DNA from: Abditibacteriota bacterium
GTDB taxonomy: Bacteria > Armatimonadota > UBA5829
Assembly (NCBI GenBank): GCA_017552965.1
Contig: JAFZNQ010000099.1
Location: forward strand, 24,751-88,750
DNA length: 64,000 bases
Direction: 5' to 3'
This document shows positions 8,433 through 15,098 of the stretch, in pieces; positions within the stretch are counted from its first letter, which is position 1, and each line of letters opens with the position of its first letter. The position numbers and the translations under genes are program-made. A model generated the notes under the pieces. That model was given only the letters and a program-made list of their open reading frames with translations, had not been told where the DNA came from and did no database searches.

Positions 8433-9464
8433 ATGAAGATAGAAAGAACGCCCTGTTTCGAAGAATTTGAAAAGACTTTGAAGCGGACCGGGAGACCGGA
8501 CCATATATGCTTTTATGAGCATCTGGCTTCCCCGGGGTTCATGGCAGAGGCTCAAAGGCTCATGGGGATAGATATGTCCAACGGCTACAAGGCCTACGTG
8601 GATTTTTGGCTCGGCTGCGGCTTTGACACGGTGCCTCTGGAGATATCCTTCAACTGCCCCCGTCCCGAAGGTCACAACGCCCTGTCCGAGGGCAGCGAGG
8701 CGCTGGTGTGCATCCGCAGCATGGAGGATTTTGAGAGGTATCCCTGGCCGGAGCCGGACAAATGCCTGCCCTTTGAAGAATACGAAAAATACGCCGCGTA
8801 TCTGCCCGAAGGCGCCAAGCTCACCTGCGGGGTGTGCGCCGGACCCTACGAATGGGTGTCCACCCTGATGGGGACCATCGGCCTTTCCTACGCTATTGTG
8901 GACCAGCCGGAGCTGGTGGACGCCATGTTCGGCAAATTCGGCGAGCTGTATCCCGCGGCCGTGTCCCGTCTGGCGGATATGCCTTTTGTGGGCGCTCTGA
9001 GGCAGGGGGACGACCTGGGCTTCAAAAGCTCCACCTTCCTCCGGCCCGAGCAGCTGAGACGCTGGGTCTTTCCCACCTACAAAAAGATGGTCATGGAGGC
9101 TCACAAAAGGAACAAGGCTTTCGTGCTTCATTCCTGCGGCAATCTGCAGGAGGTGTATGACGACCTTATAGACGACGTGGGCATAGACGCGAAGCATTCC
9201 TTTGAGGACACCATCCTGCCTGTGAGCGACTTCAAGAAGCGCTACGGCGACAGGGTGACGCCTCTCGGAGGATTGGACGTGGACTTTATATGCAGAGGCA
9301 GCGAGGAGGAGATCCGAAGCTACACCCGCAAAAACATAGACGAATGCTGGTATGACGGCTTCTGGACCTGCGGTACGGGCAATTCCCTCACGGATTATAT
9401 GCCTGTACAAAACTATTTTTACGTCATTGACGAAGCCATAAAATACACTTCGGGAAAGGAGTAA
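8433..9464 (+). CDS. Uroporphyrinogen decarboxylase-superfamily protein
   Basis: A 343-residue TIM-barrel protein of the URO-D/corrinoid methyltransferase (MtaA/CmuA-like) superfamily. Seen are FVLHSCGNL in the second half and GGLDV near the end, the typical URO-D-like sugar-binding-sized barrel with the H-x-C-G segment. True HemE signatures are not evident, so a heme role should not be assumed; such proteins in anaerobes are often methyltransferases or of unknown substrate. The ATG at 8433 is chosen because the preceding open stretch overlaps the promoter. It is first of three overlapping genes (DUF1844 and LysM-G5 follow). Confidence 0.85.
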   Translation: MKIERTPCFEEFEKTLKRTGRPDHICFYEHLASPGFMAEAQRLMGIDMSNGYKAYVDFWLGCGFDTVPLEISFNCPRPEGHNALSEGSEALVCIRSMEDFERYPWPEPDKCLPFEEYEKYAAYLPEGAKLTCGVCAGPYEWVSTLMGTIGLSYAIVDQPELVDAMFGKFGELYPAAVSRLADMPFVGALRQGDDLGFKSSTFLRPEQLRRWVFPTYKKMVMEAHKRNKAFVLHSCGNLQEVYDDLIDDVGIDAKHSFEDTILPVSDFKKRYGDRVTPLGGLDVDFICRGSEEEIRSYTRKNIDECWYDGFWTCGTGNSLTDYMPVQNYFYVIDEAIKYTSGKE

Positions 9465-9859
9465 TGATGAACGACGAAAAAGAAATGACCGAGGGGACCG
9501 GCGAAGAGACCGGGGCCCGGACCGAAGAACAGTCCGGCGACAGGACAGCGGGGCAGGAAAAGATGCCCTCTCCGGAGGAGCTGCTGGCCATGATATTTGC
9601 CGGCATGGAGACCAGGCAGGTGCTGGGCGTGATGTTCGGCATACTGGGCGAGAAGGCCTGGGAGAACCTGGGGCTGAAGCTGCCCTTCGGCAAAAAAGAA
9701 GAGCACATGGATCTGGAGTCTGCCAGGATCGCCATAGACACCATGGAGTTTATTTCAGGCAAGCTGAAGGACACTGTCTCTCCCGATGAGCAGAAAATGG
9801 TGGACAATCTGATCGCGCAGCTGCAGATCAACTATGTGAACAAGTCCCAGAGCAAGTGA
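9464..9859 (+). CDS. DUF1844 domain protein
   Basis: A 131-residue protein with a charged, threonine/glutamate-rich N-terminus (~1-40) and a DUF1844-like C-terminal half: LESARIAIDTMEFISGKL and a final leucine-rich segment ending L-Q-I-N-Y-V. The family is widespread, small, helical and of unknown function. The ATG overlaps the preceding TAA (TAATGATG); the second ATG three bases on is equally possible. Its place between a URO-D-like and a LysM gene gives no clear role. Confidence 0.75.
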   Translation: MMNDEKEMTEGTGEETGARTEEQSGDRTAGQEKMPSPEELLAMIFAGMETRQVLGVMFGILGEKAWENLGLKLPFGKKEEHMDLESARIAIDTMEFISGKLKDTVSPDEQKMVDNLIAQLQINYVNKSQSK

Positions 9860-10803
9860 AAAGATCCGTTGTCATAGCGCTGGTGCTGCTGCTGGCAGCC
9901 GGCACAGTCTTTTGGGTCAGATACAGACAGCACTGCACCATATACGTGAACGGCGAGCCCTGCGTCTGTCTGTCGGACCGGGCCTCTGCTGAAAGCGTGC
10001 TGAACGATATCACCGTGGGTTATGCCGCCAAATACGGCAAGCAGGTGTCCATCGTGGAAAAGGTGCTCCTGAAGAGGGGCAGGAAAGCTCCGGAAAAAGC
10101 CCCGGAGGAAGCAAAGGCTGTGCTCTCAAAGCGCCTTACCCCCGGAGCCGAGTGTTATGCCGTCATAGCGGACGGAGCCGTGGTGTGCGGCTTTTTGTCC
10201 AGGGATGAAGCGGGACGCTTTTTGGTGTATGCCAAGGAAAGGTTTGCTCCTTCCTCCGGCGAATACGAAGAGCCGGAATTCAGGGAAAAGGTGCTGATAG
10301 ACAGCACCGTCATAGACCCGGCGATCATCTACGATTCGGCAGAGGAGGCCTTTGACGGTGTGTTTCTCAACAAAAAGCCGGCGGGGGGCAAGCAGTACAA
10401 GGTCAAAAAGGGCGATACCGCCTCTGCCATCGCAGTGAGACACGGCATGAAGCTGAAGCAGCTGGCAGCGGCCAACCCCGGCTACAATCTGAACCGGCTG
10501 AAGCCGGGCGACGTGCTGAACATATCCGCCGGGGAGGCACCCGTGTGCCTCACCGTGGAGGTCCGGCAGGAGCAGACCGTCACGGAGAGCGTCAAGCCCA
10601 AGACGGTGAAGGTGTCCAGCGAAGTGCTGCCCTACGGCAAGACCCGGGTGCTGAATCCGGGAAAGCCCGGAAAGAAAAAGACCAGATACGCATTGTGTTA
10701 TCACAACGGGAGGCTGGTCTCCAGGGAAATAGTCAGCGAGGAATATCTGACTATGCCCGTGAATCGTCAGATCGCCGTGGGGATCAAAGCCGCAATTCCC
10801 TAA
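9856..10803 (+). CDS. Membrane-anchored LysM and G5 domain protein
   Basis: A 315-residue envelope protein. An N-terminal hydrophobic segment (residues ~4-22) is a signal anchor or signal peptide. Residues ~25-160 are unassigned. A LysM motif covers ~177-223 (KVKKGDTASAIAVRHGMKLK, then LKPGDVLNI), implying binding to peptidoglycan N-acetylglucosamine. A G5 domain fills the C-terminus (~228-305; LPYGKTRVLNPGKPGKKK, NGRLVSREIVSEE). Related proteins normally carry a peptidase or transglycosylase domain after G5; none is present here. The GTG start overlaps the DUF1844 stop (GTGA). Confidence 0.85.
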   Translation: MKRSVVIALVLLLAAGTVFWVRYRQHCTIYVNGEPCVCLSDRASAESVLNDITVGYAAKYGKQVSIVEKVLLKRGRKAPEKAPEEAKAVLSKRLTPGAECYAVIADGAVVCGFLSRDEAGRFLVYAKERFAPSSGEYEEPEFREKVLIDSTVIDPAIIYDSAEEAFDGVFLNKKPAGGKQYKVKKGDTASAIAVRHGMKLKQLAAANPGYNLNRLKPGDVLNISAGEAPVCLTVEVRQEQTVTESVKPKTVKVSSEVLPYGKTRVLNPGKPGKKKTRYALCYHNGRLVSREIVSEEYLTMPVNRQIAVGIKAAIP

Positions 10804-10819
10804 AAAAAACAAAAAAGTG

Positions 10820-10848
10820 TTGACACAAAAAAAAATAAGGTCTATAAT
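10820..10848 (+). promoter_or_regulatory. Strong sigma-70-type promoter
   Basis: A perfect TTGACA (10820-10825) and a perfect TATAAT (10843-10848) with a 17-base A-rich spacer. It drives the small membrane protein gene at 10883 and is the best consensus promoter in the window. Confidence 0.92.
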
Positions 10849-10882
10849 ATAAGTGAGTAATTACTTAGCCAAGGAGCTTGAT

Positions 10883-11107
10883 ATGAAAAAAGATTTACCT
10901 ATGCCCGTAGTTATCGCTGTAATAGTGGTAGTGGTCGTGATAGTGGCTGGAGTCTATCTGCTGCTCGGAAGAAACAGCGGTGGTCCTGCGCCCGAGATCC
11001 CTGCTCTGCCTATGCCTACAGACGGCAATTACGTTCCTCCTGCAGCCAATACCGATGGTCCTACGGCGGCACCCACATTGCCCACGCCTCCTCCTGCAGG
11101 AAACTAA
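10883..11107 (+). CDS. Small single-span membrane protein with Pro-rich tail
   Basis: A 74-residue protein: K-K-D start, one valine/isoleucine-rich transmembrane helix (residues ~7-25), then a Pro/Ala/Thr-rich tail (PTAAPTLPTPPP) probably outside the membrane. No family is recognised. The ATG at 10883 is preferred because AAGGAG lies 6-7 bases upstream; an upstream ATG at 10853 lies almost at the transcription start. It is a single-gene unit with a consensus promoter and a strong terminator, so it is probably abundant. A role in the envelope is inference. Confidence 0.75.
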   Translation: MKKDLPMPVVIAVIVVVVVIVAGVYLLLGRNSGGPAPEIPALPMPTDGNYVPPAANTDGPTAAPTLPTPPPAGN

Positions 11108-11122
11108 AAAACATGCTATTTG

Positions 11123-11146
11123 GGCGGCCTATGGCCGCCTTTTTTT
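11123..11146 (+). terminator. Rho-independent terminator
   Basis: Stem GGCGGCC / GGCCGCC (11123-11129, 11133-11139), loop TAT, followed by seven T. Confidence 0.9.
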
Positions 11147-11154
11147 GCGCGCTC

Positions 11155-11183
11155 TTGCAATGGGCCGCGGAATGTGATATAAT
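11155..11183 (+). promoter_or_regulatory. Promoter of the rpsF-ssb-rpsR operon
   Basis: TTGCAA (11155-11160) and TATAAT (11178-11183) are 17 bases apart, giving an untranslated leader of about 65 bases before rpsF. No ribosomal-protein autoregulatory fold is obvious by eye. Confidence 0.8.
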
Positions 11184-11254
11184 TATATAGAATGTTTTGA
11201 CTTTCCTGCTTTGTAAAACCAAAGCCAAATCAGACCACAGGGAGGTGAAAAGTC

Positions 11255-11800
11255 ATGATTCGAACCTATGAGGCTATATATATCCTCAATCCCGAGTTCA
11301 TCGAAGATGAAGTCAATGAGTTCATCGACATGATCGCCGGGATAGTAGAACAGAACGGCGGAACGGTTCTGTCCAAGGGTATATGGGACAAGAGACCCCT
11401 TGCCTACGAGATCAACCGTCAGAAAGACGGTATTTATTGTCTGATGTATTTTGAAGCCGAAAGCACCGTTCCGGCGCTGGTGACCCGCGCTTTCCGCATC
11501 AATGATGATGTTATCAGAGGTATGATCACTCTTATCGACAAGAGATACGTGGATACCTCCGAGATCAAGGCCCCCGGCAACGCTCCCGAAGAAGAAAAGG
11601 AAGCCGACAGCATCGTACCCGATGCCGAGCCCGTGATCCCTTCCGATGAAGAGATGCAGGCTGTCGAAGAGTCTGTGGAAGCCGAGTCCGAGGAAGCCCC
11701 TGCAGAGGCAGAGGATGCTCCCGAAGCAGCTCAGGAGCCCGCAGAGGAAGCTCCCGAAGCAGCAACAGAGCCCGCGGAAGAAGCGGCTGCCGAAGAATAA
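11255..11800 (+). CDS. rpsF: 30S ribosomal protein S6 with long acidic tail
   Basis: Residues 1 to about 98 are canonical bacterial S6 (start MIRTYEAIYIL, then GIWDKRPLAYEI and a hydrophobic strand YCLMYFEAE), which binds S18 on the platform of the small subunit. Residues ~105-181 form a low-complexity Glu/Ala/Pro tail (repeated E-E-A-P-E-A), nearly doubling the usual ~95-135 length. The tail is predicted disordered and strongly negative. Shine-Dalgarno GGGAGGTG lies 9 bases before the ATG. The gene order rpsF-ssb-rpsR is classical. Confidence 0.95.
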   Translation: MIRTYEAIYILNPEFIEDEVNEFIDMIAGIVEQNGGTVLSKGIWDKRPLAYEINRQKDGIYCLMYFEAESTVPALVTRAFRINDDVIRGMITLIDKRYVDTSEIKAPGNAPEEEKEADSIVPDAEPVIPSDEEMQAVEESVEAESEEAPAEAEDAPEAAQEPAEEAPEAATEPAEEAAAEE

Positions 11801-11815
11801 AAAGAGGGCGGCAGG

Positions 11816-12280
11816 ATGAATAACGTAGTGCTTACCGGCAGGATAGTTGCCGATCCCCAGCTCAGAAAGACCCAGTCCGACGTGTCTCTCGTCAGCTTTA
11901 CCCTTGCTGTGGACAGACCCTACAGACAACGCAACAGCGAAGGACAGGACACCGACTTTATCGACTGCGTCGCCTGGCGCAACAACGCGGAGTATATTGC
12001 CAATTACGTGAAAAAGGGCAATATGCTGGTCGTAAGAGGCAGTATTTCCGTCAGGTCCTTCACCACTCAGGACGGGAACTCCAGAAAGGCCTTTGAGGTA
12101 GTGATAGATGACGTCACCAACCTCAGTCCCAGACCCAGAGACGGACAGGGCGCTGCTCAGCAGGTCGCTCCTCCCGATCCCTTTGCCGACAGCCAGGACA
12201 GCTCAGGCTACGCCCCTTTTTCGAACGATAACACCATAGACAAGAAGAATCCCGATTACGATCCGTTTGCGGAAGATTAG
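11816..12280 (+). CDS. ssb: Single-stranded DNA-binding protein
   Basis: A 154-residue SSB. The OB fold covers residues 1 to ~108 ([49 protein letters not shown]). The linker is short and the acidic C-terminal tip ends in D-Y-D-P-F-A-E-D, so the usual D-D-D-I-P-F end is modified and followed by three extra residues. It protects single-stranded DNA and recruits repair proteins through the tip. It lies between rpsF and rpsR with 15- and 17-base gaps. Confidence 0.95.
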   Translation: MNNVVLTGRIVADPQLRKTQSDVSLVSFTLAVDRPYRQRNSEGQDTDFIDCVAWRNNAEYIANYVKKGNMLVVRGSISVRSFTTQDGNSRKAFEVVIDDVTNLSPRPRDGQGAAQQVAPPDPFADSQDSSGYAPFSNDNTIDKKNPDYDPFAED

Positions 12281-12297
12281 ACAAGGAGTCAGATAAT

Positions 12298-12561
12298 ATG
12301 CCCGGTTTTCAGAAACCCGTACGTCCCGTTGCCAAGGGCAATGGGAAGTGGAGACCCAGAAGAAAAGTCTGCCAGTTCTGTGTGGACAAGGTAGAATATA
12401 TAGATTATAAGAACGTCGGCAAGCTGAAGAGATACACCACCGACAGCGGCAAGATACTCCCCAAGAGAGTGACCGGTACCTGCGCTTCTCACCAGAGAAT
12501 GCTCAGCGCCGCCATCAAAAAGGCGAGAGAGATCGCTCTGCTGCCCTTTGTTGCCGACTAA
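12298..12561 (+). CDS. rpsR: 30S ribosomal protein S18
   Basis: An 87-residue S18 that pairs with S6 on the 30S platform. The core [33 protein letters not shown] and a C-terminal arginine helix ([14 protein letters not shown]) are typical. It keeps a CxxC in the N-terminal part, the cysteine-containing form of S18. Shine-Dalgarno AAGGAG lies about 10 bases upstream. rplI (L9), which commonly follows, is not here. Confidence 0.96.
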   Translation: MPGFQKPVRPVAKGNGKWRPRRKVCQFCVDKVEYIDYKNVGKLKRYTTDSGKILPKRVTGTCASHQRMLSAAIKKAREIALLPFVAD

Positions 12562-12621
12562 AAAATCAGGAATTTTTTGAAAAACCTTAATTTTTTCAAA
12601 AAAACCTATTTACTTTTCATC

Positions 12622-12649
12622 TTGACATAATGTATAATTATGATATAAG
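12622..12649 (+). promoter_or_regulatory. Promoter of the small zinc-ribbon gene
   Basis: TTGACA (12622-12627) and TATAAG (12644-12649) are 16 bases apart; a second TATAAT at 12633 is too close to the -35 box to be used with it. Confidence 0.75.
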
Positions 12650-12682
12650 CCACTTGAGTGGCAGAACTACAGGAGACATGAT

Positions 12683-12826
12683 ATGGAAGCATATTGCGTA
12701 AAGTGCAAGGCCAAGAAAGAGATCAAGAACCCCAAGGAAGTTACCATGAAGAACGGCAAGCCTGCCGTGACCGGTAAGTGCCCTGACTGCGGGACCAAGA
12801 TGTTCAGAATTGGCAAGGCCAAATAA
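12683..12826 (+). CDS. Small DUF5679-like zinc-ribbon protein
   Basis: A 47-residue protein starting MEAYCVKCKAKKEI and ending CPDCGTKMFRIGKAK. Two C-x-x-C pairs form a zinc ribbon. The sequence fits the DUF5679 family (short Y-C-x-K-C-x-x-K start and C-P-x-C-G-T-K-M-F-R-I-G end), of unknown function and sometimes found fused to topoisomerase I. Shine-Dalgarno AGGAGA lies 7 bases before the ATG. It has its own promoter and terminator directly after rpsR. Confidence 0.8.
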   Translation: MEAYCVKCKAKKEIKNPKEVTMKNGKPAVTGKCPDCGTKMFRIGKAK

Positions 12827-12847
12827 AACAACATCCAATTTTATGAG

Positions 12848-12879
12848 TGCTTGAGCTGTTACAGCCAAGCATTTTTTTT
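12848..12879 (+). terminator. Terminator overlapping the end of the convergent lptA-like gene
   Basis: Interrupted stem TGCTTG-A-GCTG / CAGC-CAAGCA (12848-12858 and 12862-12871) followed by eight T at 12872-12879. The last T residues are part of the stop codon (12878-12880) of the convergent minus-strand gene. Confidence 0.85.
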
Positions 12880-13588
12880 ATTCTTCCCCGTCCTCTTCGT
12901 CGTCCACGAAAAAGCTGATGCCTGCATTCGGAGCCTTGATGTATTCGTTGCCGTCCTTCACCGAGACGGTGACCGGGCCCGGCGAAGCAAAGGTCTGACC
13001 TTCGGAGTCGGTGCCCTTTACGTTGCCCTCCAGGGTAAACACTTCGTCCCTGACGTTGTATGTGAGGCTGTCTGCCAGGATGACTCTGTCCTTTTCGGTG
13101 ATGGTGATATTGCCCCTGCAAGTCAGCAGCTTGTCCTTGTAGTTGTATTGGCCGCCGTCCGCCTTGACTATGATGTCCTCGGTGATCTCCTTTTCCACGT
13201 CCGCTCTTTTTTCCGGGTCGGAGATCTTCTCGGTGAAGCGCCTGTGTATCCTGGCGGATACGTTGCTCTCTGCGGTCACGATCCTGGTCCTGAAGTTGCC
13301 CGAGCCCTTGTCGGATATGATGTCGGCTTCCGGGGAGGACAGGGTCACCCGGCCGGGAGAGACCGCCGTTTTGGCGGAGGAATTGTATTCCACGTAGTCG
13401 CTCTTTATGGTGACGTCGTCGTGGAGTATCCTGACGTTGCCCTTGAGAGCCACGTTCTTGTCCTTGTTGCCGTAGGGTATGTCCGTCATATCCGCAAATA
13501 CCCTGATCTCCTTTTTGTCGGTCTCCGAATAGAGTATCCCTCCGAAAAGGACCACAAGGATGATGATGAGAGCTGCTGTTTTTTTCAT
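12878..13588 (-). CDS. LptA/OstA-like periplasmic LPS transport protein
   Basis: A 236-residue protein with an N-terminal signal or anchor (residues ~1-20, KKTAALIIILVVLFGGILYS). The remainder is built of OstA/LptA-type beta repeats: NVALKGNVRILHDDVTIKSD, then VTLSSPEADIIS, then KLLTCRGNITITEKDRVILA and VFTLEGNVKG. LptA forms the periplasmic bridge that carries LPS from LptBFGC to LptDE. An acidic tail ends the protein. It starts 1 base after the LptC-like stop. The assignment rests on the repeat pattern; identity is low, so no symbol is given. Confidence 0.75.
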   Translation of the reverse strand: MKKTAALIIILVVLFGGILYSETDKKEIRVFADMTDIPYGNKDKNVALKGNVRILHDDVTIKSDYVEYNSSAKTAVSPGRVTLSSPEADIISDKGSGNFRTRIVTAESNVSARIHRRFTEKISDPEKRADVEKEITEDIIVKADGGQYNYKDKLLTCRGNITITEKDRVILADSLTYNVRDEVFTLEGNVKGTDSEGQTFASPGPVTVSVKDGNEYIKAPNAGISFFVDDEEDGEE

Positions 13589-13589
13589 A

Positions 13590-14111
13590 TTATTTCCCCG
13601 TATGTATAGTCATTTCCGTATCGGTGAGCCTGATGCGGCCCTCCCGGATATCCACCTTGCCGCCGGAAGCCTTAGCCGTGGCGTCCCGGGTGCTGATCAC
13701 AAGGCCGCCGGGGGCGGTGATGATGTCGTTGTCCATCAGGTATCTGCAGGTCTTGGCGGTGATCCGGGCGTCTCCTGCCGTGATGGTCACCGGCCCTGCC
13801 GCAGTCACGCCCCGCTCATTGGCGTTGTATCTGATGCCGCCGCAGGAAAAACGGACGTCCTGCAGGGCAAAGCTGCCCTCCGCCTTTTGGGTCCTGACGG
13901 TCCCGTTCCTTTCGGACATAAAAGCCACCGCCGTATGGAACTCTACGGCCGGCTTGCCCTTATGATACAGGATGCACCGGGCGTTTTCGGCCCTGATGTC
14001 TCTGCCGGCGGGTATGAGCTCCGGGGCGTTGGCCCTGGTGAAGCTGTACCAGCTGAGGACCGCCAGCAGGATGCAGGCAGGGACGGACAATACGGCAAAG
14101 AGCTTCTTCAT
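13590..14111 (-). CDS. LptC-like membrane-anchored protein
   Basis: A 173-residue protein with one N-terminal transmembrane helix (~5-22) and a periplasmic beta-jellyroll-like part (ENARCILYHKGKPAVEF, GVTAAGPVTITAGDARITA, ITAPGGLVISTRDATAKA, GRIRLTDTEMTIHTGK). This fits LptC, the inner-membrane partner of the LPS transporter that hands substrate to LptA, encoded next. The start overlaps the csaB stop by 4 bases. LptB, LptF and LptG are not in the window. Confidence 0.7.
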   Translation of the reverse strand: MKKLFAVLSVPACILLAVLSWYSFTRANAPELIPAGRDIRAENARCILYHKGKPAVEFHTAVAFMSERNGTVRTQKAEGSFALQDVRFSCGGIRYNANERGVTAAGPVTITAGDARITAKTCRYLMDNDIITAPGGLVISTRDATAKASGGKVDIREGRIRLTDTEMTIHTGK

Positions 14112-15097
14112 AGCCGGGCAATTGAGTCCGCAAAGGACATGAGCGAATCCTTGTCCGGCGGAGCAGGGGAGAGGCCGGGCTCCGCCAGCCGGGCGAGGAG
14201 GGCCTCCCGGGTCAGGCTGTCTATCTCCAGCGGCTCCTGACCGCAGGCCCGGGAAAAGGCGTCGATTTTGGGGTCATAGGATATGGCCACAAAGGGCACC
14301 TGTTCCGCGGCTGCCAGTATGAGAGAGTGGAGCCTGACGCCTACGATCACACGAGACCGGGCTATGACGCCCCGCATCATGGCGAAGTCCAGAGGCCCGT
14401 CCACAGAGGCGACGCCTGCTATCAGCCTGTCTTCTGCGAAGAACATGGGCAGACACAGGGGCTGAAGTCCGGTGCTCCGGGCGTATTGCTCTATGGCGGC
14501 AGTCAGAGGCTCCAGATAGGAGTTGTCCTTCCAGGGCCTGGGGCACACCGTAAAATAATCGCCTGTGATCCCCGCTGCCGCAAGGACCTGCTCCGGGTCT
14601 TTGGAGGAGCAGAGAAAGGCGGGGTCAGGTACCACCCGGGCGTCAATGCCGTATTTGGCGAGAAAAGAGGCGGAGTCTGCGTCTCTCACGGACACCAGGC
14701 TCACCTTCCGCAAAAGGCTCATGGTCCTGGATATGTGTTGTTGGCCCGACAGAGGTCCTATGCCCTGGGCGAAGACCACGGTCTTTTTGCCCAGCAGCAT
14801 GGCTGCGAGCAGCAGGGCGAGATAATAATACAGCGAGCGGCTGCTGGTGGCGTTCTGGAAGAGAGAGCCTCCTCCGCTGATGAAGACGTCGCAGTCGGCA
14901 ATGGCCTTCAGGGTGGCGGGAGACATCCGGGGGGCCGCCGGCACCCCGTGCAAAGCTTCGGTGTAGGCTCTGTCGGCGGACAGAACGGTGATCCGGTGGA
15001 GACCCGCTTCCCGCAGGGAGGCTATGATGCCGGACAGGACCGCCTCGTCTCCGCCGTTGCCGTAGCCGTAAAAGCCGGATATAAGGAGCTTTTTCAT
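14108..15097 (-). CDS. csaB: Polysaccharide pyruvyl transferase CsaB
   Basis: A 329-residue cytosolic enzyme starting MKKLLISGFYGYGNGGDEAVL, with ISGGGSLFQN and FAQGIGPLSG, all typical of CsaB. The family adds ketal pyruvate from phosphoenolpyruvate to a secondary cell-wall polysaccharide so that SLH-domain S-layer proteins can bind. The gene follows a DUF5693 gene, the arrangement known from Clostridia, but is here followed by LptC- and LptA-like genes. There is no Shine-Dalgarno, and the start sits 1 base after the DUF5693 stop, so translation is probably coupled. Confidence 0.9.
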   Translation of the reverse strand: MKKLLISGFYGYGNGGDEAVLSGIIASLREAGLHRITVLSADRAYTEALHGVPAAPRMSPATLKAIADCDVFISGGGSLFQNATSSRSLYYYLALLLAAMLLGKKTVVFAQGIGPLSGQQHISRTMSLLRKVSLVSVRDADSASFLAKYGIDARVVPDPAFLCSSKDPEQVLAAAGITGDYFTVCPRPWKDNSYLEPLTAAIEQYARSTGLQPLCLPMFFAEDRLIAGVASVDGPLDFAMMRGVIARSRVIVGVRLHSLILAAAEQVPFVAISYDPKIDAFSRACGQEPLEIDSLTREALLARLAEPGLSPAPPDKDSLMSFADSIARL

Positions 15098-15098
15098 A

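Noticed and set aside
8433..9464. Annotation as HemE (heme biosynthesis)
   Set aside because: Only superfamily features are visible, and no other heme gene is nearby; a specific hemE call is not supported.
12561..12612. AT-rich palindrome after rpsR as a terminator
   Set aside because: The TTTTTTGAAAAA / TTTTTTCAAAAAA pairing is weak and A/T-only, so termination there cannot be claimed.
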